Of a stretch of DNA of 64,000 nucleotides, positions 41,621 through 50,069 are shown piece by piece (positions within the stretch are counted from its first letter, which is position 1; every line of letters starts with the position of its first letter). The DNA lies in the NCBI RefSeq assembly GCF_001434095.1, contig NZ_AZDS01000003.1:62001-126000 (forward strand). Direction: 5' to 3'. The notes below the pieces were generated by a model, which did no database searches, had not been told where the DNA came from, and saw only the letters and a list, made by a program, of their open reading frames with translations. Origin of the DNA: Fructilactobacillus fructivorans. Lineage in GTDB: Bacteria > Bacillota > Bacilli > Lactobacillales > Lactobacillaceae. Position numbers and translations under genes: made by a program.

Positions 41621-41720
41621 CTATACCAATTTCAACTTATGTTTGACAAACACTTGTGAAACCATTATCATCAAAGATGTTAAGTATATAAATAAAGTTT
41701 AAATACATCTATACCAATTT
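41621..41720 (+). promoter_or_regulatory. glmS promoter flanked by NagR-like repeats
   Basis: TTGACA (41643-41648), 17-base spacer, TATCAT (41666-41671). A 12-base direct repeat CTATACCAATTT lies before the -35 (41621-41632) and in the leader (41709-41720). Its complement AATTGGTATAG resembles one arm of GntR-family NagR/DasR (dre) operators. No glmS ribozyme core is seen in this region. Confidence 0.6.
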
Positions 41721-41738
41721 TAAAGAGAGGTCATTCCC

Positions 41739-43556
41739 ATGTGCGGAATCGTTGGAGTTACAGGCAATAAGAATGCAACATCCATTTTAGTTAATGGATT
41801 AGAAAAATTACAATATCGAGGATATGATTCAGCGGGAATCTTTGTGGATAGTAAGGACCACAAAGATTACTTAGTGAAAACCACTGGAAGTATCGACGAT
41901 TTAAAGAAAAAGATTGGACCAGAAGTTCAGGGTACAGCTGGAATTGGACACACACGATGGGCTACTCACGGTGGCGTTAACATCGATAATGCTCATCCAC
42001 AGTTTTCAGACGATGACCGTTTCTACTTAGTTCATAATGGTGTGATCGAAAACTATGAACAATTGAAGAAAGAATACTTACCAAACGTTAAGTTTCACAG
42101 TCAAACCGATACTGAGGTGGCCGTTCAGTTGGTTGATAAGTTTGTCACTGAAGATGGAATGACTACGAAGGATGCTTTCATTAAGATGCTTTCGCTACTT
42201 AAGAATTCTTCTTATGCTTTCATTTTAATGGATCGAGATGATCCCGATACTTTGTATGCCGCTAAAAACAAGAGTCCAATGTTGATCGGTTTGTGTGATG
42301 GCTTCAACGTGGTATGTTCTGATTCCATTGCCATGTTAGATGTCACCGACACCTTCTTGGAAGTTGTTGATGGAGACGTTGCCATCGTTAAACCAGATAG
42401 TGTAACCGTCTTAGATGAAAAGCGGAAGCCCGCTAAGCGGAATCAGTTCAAGGTTACTATTGATCCAAGTGCTTCTGATAAGGGTACATATCCTTACTAC
42501 ATGCTTAAAGAAATTGATGAACAACCCAACGTGATGAGAAAATTAGTCAAAAAATACTTTGATGCGGATGGAAACATGAACGTCGGTTGTGGTTTAATGG
42601 ATAACATTCTTGATTCTGATCGTATCTATATCGTTGGTGCTGGTACTAGTTATCACGCTGGTCTGGTTGGAAAAGAATTGATGGAAAAGTACACTGGGAT
42701 TCCAACTGAAGTACACGTTTCTTCTGAGTTTGCCTATGAAGAACCACTTCTTCCTAAGAAGCCATTCTTTATTTTCCTAACTCAGAGTGGGGAAACGGCT
42801 GATAGTCGTGAGGTTCTAGTGAACGTTAACAAGCAGCATTTTCCAAGCTTAACGATCACTAACGTTGCTAATTCAACGTTATCACGTGAAGCAACGTATA
42901 CAATGCTGCTTAATGCTGGTCCTGAAATTTCAGTGGCTTCCACTAAGGCTTATACTGCTCAAATTGCCATTCAAGCTATCTTGGCTAAGGCAGTGGGAAT
43001 GCGTGGTAATCGTCAAGTTGCCAAAGATTTCGACCTAGGTCGTCAACTAGGATTGGTAGCTACCGGAATGCAATCCATCGTTGAAGAAAAAGATAAGATT
43101 GATGAAATTGCTAAAAAGTACTTTGTCAATGCTAAACAGGCTTTCTACATCGGACGGGGTGTTGATTACACCGTTTCCCTTGAAGCTGCCTTAAAGCTAA
43201 AGGAAATTTCGTATGTTCATGCCGAAGGATTTGCTTCTGGTGAATTGAAGCATGGAACGATTGCATTGATTGAAAAGGGAACACCTGTGATCGGTATCAT
43301 TACGCAAAAGAAGACGGCGGGATTAACCCGCAGCAACTTGGAAGAGACCGCTGCGCGTGGTGCCAATGCACTTACAATTGTCCGTCAGAGTCTAGCTCAG
43401 GATGGTGATACGTTCGTCATTCCCGATGTTGATGAATTGTTAACACCACTGTTAAGTGTTATTCCAGCTCAATTGATTGCTTACTACACTAGTCTGAATA
43501 AGGGATTGAACGTTGATCGTCCCCGAAATCTTGCTAAAAGTGTTACAGTTGAATAA
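41739..43556 (+). CDS. glmS: Glutamine-fructose-6-phosphate aminotransferase
   Basis: Makes glucosamine-6-phosphate, the entry to amino-sugar and peptidoglycan synthesis. The N-terminal glutaminase domain starts MCGIVGV (Cys2), with GHTRWATHG and HNGVIENY. Two SIS isomerase domains follow, with SGETADS and the C-terminal FASGELKHG and the NLAKSVTVE end typical of GlmS. 605 residues. AGAGAGG precedes the ATG. It has its own promoter and is separate from glmM; regulation may involve a NagR-like repressor. Confidence 0.97.
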   Translation: MCGIVGVTGNKNATSILVNGLEKLQYRGYDSAGIFVDSKDHKDYLVKTTGSIDDLKKKIGPEVQGTAGIGHTRWATHGGVNIDNAHPQFSDDDRFYLVHNGVIENYEQLKKEYLPNVKFHSQTDTEVAVQLVDKFVTEDGMTTKDAFIKMLSLLKNSSYAFILMDRDDPDTLYAAKNKSPMLIGLCDGFNVVCSDSIAMLDVTDTFLEVVDGDVAIVKPDSVTVLDEKRKPAKRNQFKVTIDPSASDKGTYPYYMLKEIDEQPNVMRKLVKKYFDADGNMNVGCGLMDNILDSDRIYIVGAGTSYHAGLVGKELMEKYTGIPTEVHVSSEFAYEEPLLPKKPFFIFLTQSGETADSREVLVNVNKQHFPSLTITNVANSTLSREATYTMLLNAGPEISVASTKAYTAQIAIQAILAKAVGMRGNRQVAKDFDLGRQLGLVATGMQSIVEEKDKIDEIAKKYFVNAKQAFYIGRGVDYTVSLEAALKLKEISYVHAEGFASGELKHGTIALIEKGTPVIGIITQKKTAGLTRSNLEETAARGANALTIVRQSLAQDGDTFVIPDVDELLTPLLSVIPAQLIAYYTSLNKGLNVDRPRNLAKSVTVE

Positions 43557-43562
43557 TTTTAA

Positions 43563-43597
43563 AAGAAGGGGTTACTTGTTGGTAACTTCTTCTTTTT
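43563..43597 (+). terminator. Terminator after glmS
   Basis: Stem AGAAGGGGTTAC/GTAACTTCTTCT with two G-T pairs, six-base loop and T run. Confidence 0.75.
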
Positions 43598-43713
43598 GTA
43601 AATAGTATTAAGTGAGACTATTTACACTTTGACCATACCTTTACATTTGGGTGTTTTTCTCGTATTATTTTATTATCGTGTCAGTTGTAATTTTGAAATT
43701 TAGGAAGTAAACC

Positions 43714-44859
43714 ATGGCTGAAGAAAATTATAAAATCAAAGTACAAAATGTCACTAAAGAGTATGACATGTTCAAGACTCAATCTGACAAATTAAAATCG
43801 TTTTTTTCATTATCAAAGAAGAATAAAATTCACCACTTCTGGTCTTTGATGGGAATTTCTTTTACCGTTCAACCAGGTGAGGCATTAGGAATCATTGGAG
43901 TAAATGGTTCAGGGAAATCAACCATTTCAAACATCATTTCGGGAATCATTCCCCAAACCACAGGACAGGTTGACGTTCGGGGCGATACTTCAATTGTTGC
44001 GATTAATGCTGGGTTAAGAAAGAATCTAACCGGTCGGGAAAACATTCGAATGAAATCTTTAATGCAGGGACTTACCAATCGACAGATTGATGACATGATG
44101 GATGATATCATTGCCTTCGCCGACATTGGAGACTTTGTTGATCAACCTGTGAAGGACTATTCGAGTGGAATGCGCTCACGGTTGGGATTTTCGATTGCCG
44201 TTCACATTAAACCAGACATTTTAATCATTGATGAGGCCCTATCCGTTGGTGATGACACCTTCTATCAGAAGTGTGTTGATAAGATTGACCAGTTCAAAGA
44301 AGAGGGCAAGACCATCATCTTTGTTTCCCACTCTCTGAAACAGGTTCGGTTATTGTGTGACCGAGTGGCCTGGATTAACTACGGTAAGCTTCGTAAGATT
44401 GGACCAATGGAAGAGGTTGTTTCTGAATATCAGAAGTTTATTAAATGGTTTAAATCTTTAAGTAAAAAAGAAAAGAAACAATTTCAGAAAAAAGAAAAAA
44501 CGATTCAAAAGAACTTTGATATTGATAAGTATCAAAAAGAAATTACTCAGGAATACGCTGAGTCACATCCCCAAGATCATAATCCTGCTAAGACCATTCA
44601 CAAACGTTTTTATAGTGAAGTGATGCAGGAGAAGATGCCATGGACCGCTAAGATCCTGACGTGGGTTGTTTTATTTGCGATGGTTTTCTTTTGCTTGGTT
44701 AACGTGTCGGGACATCCAACAATGGCGGTGGTAAGACACCCAAGCTATATTGTCAATCCAAGTAAGAAGATGCGGTATCAAAAGAAAGATGGTAAGTCAG
44801 TGATGGTTACCAAGCACGAGTATAAGCAACTAGAAAAGCATGCTTGGGGACAACGATAA
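43714..44859 (+). CDS. tagH: Teichoic acid ABC exporter ATP-binding protein
   Basis: TagH energises export of wall teichoic acid through the TagG permease. Walker A GVNGSGKS is at residues 62-69; the KNLTGRENI block, the SSGMRSRLGFS signature and the ILIIDEALSVGD Walker B are typical of polysaccharide and teichoic acid exporters. After about residue 250 comes a Lys-rich charged segment, one hydrophobic helix (about residues 312-333) and an outer basic tail, an extension also known in some TagH proteins. tagG is not adjacent, which is unusual. The ATG follows GGAAG. Confidence 0.9.
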   Translation: MAEENYKIKVQNVTKEYDMFKTQSDKLKSFFSLSKKNKIHHFWSLMGISFTVQPGEALGIIGVNGSGKSTISNIISGIIPQTTGQVDVRGDTSIVAINAGLRKNLTGRENIRMKSLMQGLTNRQIDDMMDDIIAFADIGDFVDQPVKDYSSGMRSRLGFSIAVHIKPDILIIDEALSVGDDTFYQKCVDKIDQFKEEGKTIIFVSHSLKQVRLLCDRVAWINYGKLRKIGPMEEVVSEYQKFIKWFKSLSKKEKKQFQKKEKTIQKNFDIDKYQKEITQEYAESHPQDHNPAKTIHKRFYSEVMQEKMPWTAKILTWVVLFAMVFFCLVNVSGHPTMAVVRHPSYIVNPSKKMRYQKKDGKSVMVTKHEYKQLEKHAWGQR

Positions 44860-44864
44860 AAATT

Positions 44865-44897
44865 TTGCTATTATTCAACCGAATAATAGCATTTTTG
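44865..44897 (+). terminator. Terminator after tagH
   Basis: Ten-base stem GCTATTATTC/GAATAATAGC with loop AACC and T run. Confidence 0.9.
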
Positions 44898-44915
44898 TTT
44901 AGGAGGATGATTTAA

Positions 44916-45230
44916 ATGGCAATGAAAAGTCACGAAACGTTTACCTTAATTGAAGAAATTACCCGGTTAGATGGAACGAAGTACCTCGAAATCAGTAATA
45001 TGGTTCAAAACGGACGGGCTGAACTTGCGGCCGAACGGAAGATGATTAAACAGGTCCGTATTCTACAGTTGAATATTCCACATTCAGTCCACGTGATTAA
45101 TTATGAAAATTACATTAATCAAAACTATGAAATGCCTGCGGAGAATTTTGATCACTTTGAGGAGTGGAAACGAACGCCAGAAATGGACCAAGAAGTTCAG
45201 ATGATCCTAAAGGAAAATCACATCGGCTAG
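44916..45230 (+). CDS. Hypothetical protein, 104 residues
   Basis: No family recognised. The protein is soluble and charged, without signal peptide or membrane helix. It looks like alternating strands and helices, with EEITRLDGTKYLEI at the start and an acidic end. AGGAGG lies before the ATG and codon use matches the neighbours, so it is a real gene. It stands between the tagH terminator and the second lactonase gene; neither neighbour reveals its role. Confidence 0.7.
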   Translation: MAMKSHETFTLIEEITRLDGTKYLEISNMVQNGRAELAAERKMIKQVRILQLNIPHSVHVINYENYINQNYEMPAENFDHFEEWKRTPEMDQEVQMILKENHIG

Positions 45231-45325
45231 CAAGTTAACTTTTGTGAATTAAATCGTTAGTTTTTGTTATCACCAAAGGGCAAATATGGCATAATAAGTG
45301 TGGATAATATTTGGAGGCGTTAGTA

Positions 45326-46369
45326 ATGACTGAAAAATTTTTAATTGGAACTTATACCCAAAAGACAAGTAAGGGTGTTTATCAAATTGAATTAGATACC
45401 GATCAAAAACAATTAGAGAACGCCCAGTTGATCGCCAAGATCAGCTGCCCAACCTACGTTGTTGAATCAAATGATCATAAAATTTATGCCATTGATCGAA
45501 ATCAGGATGAATCTGAAACTCGTGGCGGTTTAGCCGTATTTGATGGAAGTACGATGCCAGCTAAATTGATGCAAGAAGACATTGAAGTTGGTCCTTCTCC
45601 AGCTTACATTACCGTCGATGAGGGACGAAAGATGGTTTATACCGCTAACTATCATACTGGTAACGTCATTGCATATCACATTGAAGCCGACGGAACGGTT
45701 AAGGAATCCCAACGAATTCATGACGATGGGATGACCGGCCCTCTTCCAGAGCAACAAAGTGGTCCTCATCCACATTATGCTGATCTGACTCCTGATGATC
45801 GACTCGTGATTTGTGACTTGGGGTTGGACCGGGTTTACCTAGATGATGTTTCTGATGAGGGTGAAATTACCCCAGTTAGTGAAGTTCAACTCTCACCTGG
45901 ATTTGGACCTCGTCATATTGCCTTTGTTGAGTCAGCGGGTAAGGCATACTTGATTGGAGAATTAAGTAGCAAGATTGCCGTCTTAGATTACAACGAAGAA
46001 GCTGGGATCTTTACCGTTCAACAAGTGGTTAAGACTGTGCCAGATGATTATAAGGATCAAAATGGTGGGGCTGCTATCCGGGTTTCAAACGATGATAAGT
46101 ACGTATATGTATCTAATCGAGGCCATGATTCCATTGCCGTCTTTAAGATTTTAGATGATGGGGATTTGGAACGTATCCAAGTCATTTCAACTGAAGGTGA
46201 GTTTCCCCGTGATTTTAATTTCAATTCCGATCAATCATTTCTGATTGTGGTTAATCAAAACACTAATAACGCTACTTTATACGAACGTAATCCTGAAACG
46301 GGTAAGTTAACGATGGTGCAAAAAGATTTTGCAGTTCCTGAGGGAACCTGCGTGGCACCCCGAAAATAG
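45326..46369 (+). CDS. Lactonase-family beta-propeller protein (second copy)
   Basis: Close paralog of the protein at 11931-12983: FLIGTYT opening, QQSGPHPHYADLTPDD, LGLDRVYL, PGFGPRHI, YVSNRGHDSIAVF and EGEFPRDFN are shared at the same places. 347 residues from ATG 45326, chosen because of GGAGG at 45313-45317; an in-frame codon at 45311 is part of that site. Putative 6-phosphogluconolactonase or related sugar lactonase. Its TATGGCATAAT extended -10 resembles the one before the first copy. It has its own terminator. Confidence 0.9.
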   Translation: MTEKFLIGTYTQKTSKGVYQIELDTDQKQLENAQLIAKISCPTYVVESNDHKIYAIDRNQDESETRGGLAVFDGSTMPAKLMQEDIEVGPSPAYITVDEGRKMVYTANYHTGNVIAYHIEADGTVKESQRIHDDGMTGPLPEQQSGPHPHYADLTPDDRLVICDLGLDRVYLDDVSDEGEITPVSEVQLSPGFGPRHIAFVESAGKAYLIGELSSKIAVLDYNEEAGIFTVQQVVKTVPDDYKDQNGGAAIRVSNDDKYVYVSNRGHDSIAVFKILDDGDLERIQVISTEGEFPRDFNFNSDQSFLIVVNQNTNNATLYERNPETGKLTMVQKDFAVPEGTCVAPRK

Positions 46370-46380
46370 TTAATTTAATT

Positions 46381-46413
46381 AAAAGTTAATGCCACGAAGG
46401 CATTAACTTTTTT
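46381..46413 (+). terminator. Terminator after second lactonase gene
   Basis: Stem AAAAGTTAATGCC/GGCATTAACTTTT with loop ACGAA and T run. Confidence 0.92.
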
Positions 46414-46464
46414 CATTCCATTAACAAATTGATATAATTGAACTAAACAGGTGGGGTGAAAATT

Positions 46465-47292
46465 TTGATTAAATTAATTGTGACTGATATGAATAAAACG
46501 TTTTTAAACGAAGCTAATCGTTATGACGAGATCAAGTTTGCGAAGACGTTTCAAAAAATGAAACAGCAAAACGTTAATTTTGCCGTTGCCAGTGGGGGTC
46601 CAAACGATAAATTACAAAACCTGTTTATTGATTATCAAGATCAGATGGATTTTATTTCGCAAAATGGTTCCGTGATTTACCGTGGAAGTGACCTAGTTCA
46701 TGCTGAATCATTAAGTGATGACCAAATTAAGCAAACTTTGAAAATGTTGTATGATGATTTTGGCCCTGACATTGTGGGTGTTAATGTTTCAGGTCTTAAG
46801 CATACTTACGTTGACAAAAAATTACCTGAGAAAATGTATCAGCTAATGAAGCAATACTACAGTAATACCGTTCGTGTCGATGACTTATCTGATATTTCTA
46901 GTGCTAGCACGAATGATCAACTAGTTAAAGTCGGAGTGACATTCAAACAGGGCGAGAATGTCATGCGGAAAGTCCACGAAATGCGACAAATGCTTCCTAG
47001 TGGACTGGAAAGTTTAAACTCAGGATTTAACACAGACTTAATTGGGACTCAGGGAGTTGATAAAGCCACTGGAGTTCGTTATCTGATGAGAAAATATGAT
47101 GCTAACCCGGAAGAAGTGGTAACCTTTGGTGATAACGAGAATGACCTAGGGATGCTTCGGTTAACGCCCAATAGTTATGCCATGAAAAATGGAATTGCGG
47201 AAGCTAAAGATAACGCTGGCCATGTGACTGAGTTTGATAATCGACATGATGGAGTTTTACGGACGATTGATAACATTTTAGATAACCAGTAG
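46465..47292 (+). CDS. HAD-superfamily Cof-like protein with altered motif I
   Basis: Cof-type HAD sugar-phosphatase fold of 275 residues. Motif I reads VTDMNKTFL, where Cof enzymes have D-x-DGT: the second catalytic Asp is Asn and Gly is Lys. Motif II is ASGG rather than TGR. Motif IV GDNENDLGML and the VDKATGV lysine are intact. The protein may be a weak phosphatase or have another role. GGGG at 46453-46456 favours TTG 46465 over GTG 46456. A better conserved HAD paralog is at 59088-59861. Confidence 0.85.
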   Translation: MIKLIVTDMNKTFLNEANRYDEIKFAKTFQKMKQQNVNFAVASGGPNDKLQNLFIDYQDQMDFISQNGSVIYRGSDLVHAESLSDDQIKQTLKMLYDDFGPDIVGVNVSGLKHTYVDKKLPEKMYQLMKQYYSNTVRVDDLSDISSASTNDQLVKVGVTFKQGENVMRKVHEMRQMLPSGLESLNSGFNTDLIGTQGVDKATGVRYLMRKYDANPEEVVTFGDNENDLGMLRLTPNSYAMKNGIAEAKDNAGHVTEFDNRHDGVLRTIDNILDNQ

Positions 47293-47341
47293 TTTAAATT
47301 AGTAATATAATGAGATTATAAATAAACGTGAGGCGATTAAG

Positions 47342-47590
47342 ATGAACAATGAAGAATTGAATAACATCGTTGAGGGTCGGTTGGATAAATACTTTGAAAA
47401 GTATCCCAGTACTCCAGACGTTGAAATGTACAAGATTGAATTAAAACGATCAATTGTTAAGGACGCACTAGCTAAGATTTCAGATGAAGTTACCATTAAT
47501 GATGCGATCAACCAAGCTTTCTCTGATTTTGGGGATATTGATCACGCAATTAATCAAGTCATTTTTAAAGACCATGGTATCAAAGACTAA
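47342..47590 (+). CDS. Small HAAS-like helical protein
   Basis: 82 residues, no membrane helix. The pattern of a DVEMYKIELKRSIVKDALAK helix, a DEVTINDAINQAFSDFGD helix and a short tail resembles the HAAS/DUF1700 prefix domain that normally precedes membrane permease-like proteins and pairs with PadR regulators. Here it stands alone, with no membrane part behind it. GTGAGGCG precedes the ATG. Family assignment is tentative. Confidence 0.6.
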   Translation: MNNEELNNIVEGRLDKYFEKYPSTPDVEMYKIELKRSIVKDALAKISDEVTINDAINQAFSDFGDIDHAINQVIFKDHGIKD

Positions 47591-47598
47591 TTAAGATG

Positions 47599-47618
47599 AG
47601 CCGAGAAGGCTTTTTTTA
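47599..47618 (+). terminator. Weak terminator
   Basis: Short stem AGCC/GGCT with loop GAGAA and seven T, between the small gene and the ArsR operator. Confidence 0.45.
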
Positions 47619-47626
47619 TTGGAATA

Positions 47627-47664
47627 CATATGATATTATTTTCATATGATATAAAATGCATATG
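47627..47664 (+). promoter_or_regulatory. ArsR/SmtB-type operator of the regulator-CDF pair
   Basis: Three CATATG palindromes begin at 47627, 47643 and 47659, exactly 16 bases apart. The first two form ATATGA...TTCATAT, the arrangement of ArsR/SmtB operators. A TATAAA -10 (47650-47655) lies between the second and third. The repressor is probably the gene directly downstream. Confidence 0.75.
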
Positions 47665-47675
47665 TAGGAGGAACC

Positions 47676-47996
47676 ATGAATAATAAGATTAGTACGAAAA
47701 AATTAGCCGAAGTTCATGAGTTATTTAAGTTATTAAGTAATCCGACCCGAATTCAGATGTTGGTGTTATTAGAGGATCACCCCATGAATGTTGGTCAGAT
47801 TAGTGATGAACTTAAAATTGAACAGTCGGCAGCTTCACATCAATTGGCCATGCTCAAAAAGCACCAATTGGTTAGTAATGTCCGGGATGGCAAGTCAATT
47901 TACTATCAGCTTGATGATCCACACATTATGGATATCGTAAACGAGGGACTAGCTCATTCCGATCACGTGGTAAGAGGAGTAAAACATGGAAACTAA
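47676..47996 (+). CDS. ArsR/SmtB-family metal-sensing repressor (CzrA-like)
   Basis: Winged-helix repressor of 106 residues with LLSNPTRIQML and the recognition helix around QSAASHQLAMLKKHQLV. The last helix carries Asp81, His83, His94 and His97, with the same spacing as the alpha-5 zinc/cobalt site of CzrA (D84, H86, H97, H100). It should release its operator when Zn or Co is high. GGAGGAA precedes the ATG. Its end overlaps the CDF gene by 11 bases. Confidence 0.92.
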   Translation: MNNKISTKKLAEVHELFKLLSNPTRIQMLVLLEDHPMNVGQISDELKIEQSAASHQLAMLKKHQLVSNVRDGKSIYYQLDDPHIMDIVNEGLAHSDHVVRGVKHGN

Positions 47997-48585
47997 AAGG
48001 GTGGTTGGATATGGTATTATTGTGGAATTAGTAGCAATTACTTGGATGGTAGTAGAATTCTCGGTTGGATTTAAAGTTGGGATTGATGCCCATTCGGTAG
48101 TATTAATCGCGTTTGGTCTTGACAGTCTAATGGAAATTGTGGCTGGAATCGTGTTGTTAGTGCGATTAGGCGTCGAATTTGATGGATCCAAAATGGATAT
48201 TAATCGGTTAGATCGGATTTCAACCAAAATTGTGAGTATTATTTTATTACTTTTATGTGGCTACATCTTGATTACTTCTGGATACAATTTGTTTCAGCAT
48301 GAGGGGGCTGATTCCAGTCTGATGGGGATGGTCATTTCAATTATGTCGCTAATTATCATGCCATTCATTGCCTATGCCAAATACTGGATTGGAAAAGTGA
48401 TTGGTTCGGATGCTCTAATTCAGGATGCCATGTGTAGTGTGACCTGTGCCTATCTGGCTGGGACAGTTTTGGTTGGAGTTCTAATTAATTATTTCTTTCA
48501 TATCTGGTGGATCGATTCAGTCGCCGCAATTCTAATTGTTTTCATTATCGGGAAAGAGGCATTAGAATGTTTTGTAGATGACTAA
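47986..48585 (+). CDS. Cation diffusion facilitator-like transporter
   Basis: Six membrane helices in 199 residues. The segment AHSVVLIAFGLDSLMEI (His36, Asp46, Glu50) has the spacing of the TM2 metal site of CDF proteins, and DALIQDAMCS begins the TM5 equivalent. The cytoplasmic C-terminal domain of typical CDFs is absent. Probably exports Zn2+ or Co2+ in exchange for protons. The start lies inside the end of the ArsR gene, after AGAGGAG, so both are co-translated. Confidence 0.82.
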   Translation: METKRVVGYGIIVELVAITWMVVEFSVGFKVGIDAHSVVLIAFGLDSLMEIVAGIVLLVRLGVEFDGSKMDINRLDRISTKIVSIILLLLCGYILITSGYNLFQHEGADSSLMGMVISIMSLIIMPFIAYAKYWIGKVIGSDALIQDAMCSVTCAYLAGTVLVGVLINYFFHIWWIDSVAAILIVFIIGKEALECFVDD

Positions 48586-48667
48586 TCTTGACAAGTAATA
48601 TTATAGAACTATAATAATAATTGTATAAAGTTTAGTTGCACAAAACTGAAAAGACGAGGTGTTAAGT

Positions 48668-50008
48668 ATGAGTGAAAACAATTATCAATTTGATGTATTG
48701 TATTTAGGAAGCGGACACGGTGCTTTTAACGGTGCTATTCCACTGGCCTTAAAGGGTAAAAAAGCTGGCATTATTGAAGTTGGAAAAATTGGTGGAACCT
48801 GCCCTAACAGAGGTTGTAACGCTAAGATTGCCTTAGACTTCCCAGTTAAGATGAAAAAAGACGTTGATAACTTTCAAGGGCATGGTTTAGATGGTACTCC
48901 TAAGATTAATTGGGCAGACAACGTTAAGCATGAAAAAGAAGTTATCAGTCAATTACCTGGTGGAATTGAACAAGGCTTAAAGAGTGTTGGAATTGACGTT
49001 ATTCATGGATATGGAAAAATTGTTGATGCGCATACAATCGAAGTTAATGATACTAAATATACCGCTGACAAGCTTGTTGTAGCCACTGGTGCTCATTACC
49101 ACAAGATTGATATTCCTGGTGCTGATTTAGCAAACGATGGAACTGATTTCTTGAACCTCGAAAAACAACCAGACCGTATGACAGTTATCGGTGGTGGATA
49201 CATTGCGATCGAATTTGCAACCATCGCTGCTAATGCTGGCACTAAAGTTACGATCTTATTGCACCATGACAAAGCTTTAAGAAAGTTCTACCAACCATTT
49301 GTTGAAGACTTACTTAAAGATCTTGAAGCTCAAGGTGTTCAAGTTGTTCGTGACGTAAATCCAGAATCAATTGAAAAATCTGGTGACAGCTTTGTTGTTA
49401 AGACAAACAAAGATGACTACGATGCTGATTGGATTCTTGATGCAACTGGACGTGATCCAAACGTTGAAGGCTTTGGCCTTAAAGAAGTTGGCGTTGATTA
49501 CGACAAGAACGGAATCAAAGTTGACGATCACCTTCAAACTTCAGTTGACAGTATCTATGCTGCCGGTGATGTTCTTGACAAGAAGGTTGGTAAGTTAACA
49601 CCAACTGCCATCTATGAATCAATGTACTTGACCAAGTTATTTACTGGTGCAACTACTGACCCAATCGAATATCCTGCTGTTCCAAGTGCTGTCTTTGCTT
49701 CACCACGAATTGCTGAAATTGGTGTTAGTGTTGATGAAGCTAAAGCTAACCCTGACAAGTATGATGTTAAAGAATCAGATCTTTCGACTGATTGGTTCAG
49801 ATTTGCTATGCAAGAAAACAAAGGTAAGACCATTGCTGTTACCGATAAGCAAGGTTACCTGGTAGGTGCAACTGAAATCAGTTCTGAAGCTGATAATGTG
49901 ATTAGCATCTTGGCTCCATTTATTGAGTACCATATCTCACCTGAAAAGATGAGTAACTTGATTCCATTGTTCCCAACCTTAGGTTCTGAAACTTTGAATC
50001 ATCTATAA
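48668..50008 (+). CDS. Class I pyridine nucleotide-disulfide reductase-like protein
   Basis: FAD/NAD(P) flavoprotein of 446 residues with the redox pair Cys45 and Cys50 in GGTCPNRGC, an NAD(P)-binding VIGGGYIAIEFA segment and the second FAD motif IYAAGDV. This is the glutathione reductase/dihydrolipoamide dehydrogenase fold. The C-terminal HPTxxE motif that carries the proton-donor His reads FPTLGSE here, so the usual mechanism is altered. It could reduce a low-molecular thiol, fitting the gshA-like gene. GAGGTG fits ATG 48668. Own terminator. Confidence 0.88.
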   Translation: MSENNYQFDVLYLGSGHGAFNGAIPLALKGKKAGIIEVGKIGGTCPNRGCNAKIALDFPVKMKKDVDNFQGHGLDGTPKINWADNVKHEKEVISQLPGGIEQGLKSVGIDVIHGYGKIVDAHTIEVNDTKYTADKLVVATGAHYHKIDIPGADLANDGTDFLNLEKQPDRMTVIGGGYIAIEFATIAANAGTKVTILLHHDKALRKFYQPFVEDLLKDLEAQGVQVVRDVNPESIEKSGDSFVVKTNKDDYDADWILDATGRDPNVEGFGLKEVGVDYDKNGIKVDDHLQTSVDSIYAAGDVLDKKVGKLTPTAIYESMYLTKLFTGATTDPIEYPAVPSAVFASPRIAEIGVSVDEAKANPDKYDVKESDLSTDWFRFAMQENKGKTIAVTDKQGYLVGATEISSEADNVISILAPFIEYHISPEKMSNLIPLFPTLGSETLNHL

Positions 50009-50025
50009 AATAAAATACGCAAAAT

Positions 50026-50054
50026 AAAAAGTTCGCCGATTGGCGAACTTTTTT
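50026..50054. terminator. Bidirectional terminator
   Basis: Stem AAAAGTTCGCC/GGCGAACTTTT with loop GATT; lies between the convergent flavoprotein and dehydrogenase genes. Confidence 0.9.
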
Positions 50055-50069
50055 GTGTCTAATTATTAA

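Noticed and set aside
41587-41738. glmS ribozyme
   Set aside because: The leader lacks the conserved core and paired elements expected; only AT-rich sequence, a promoter and the repeats were seen.
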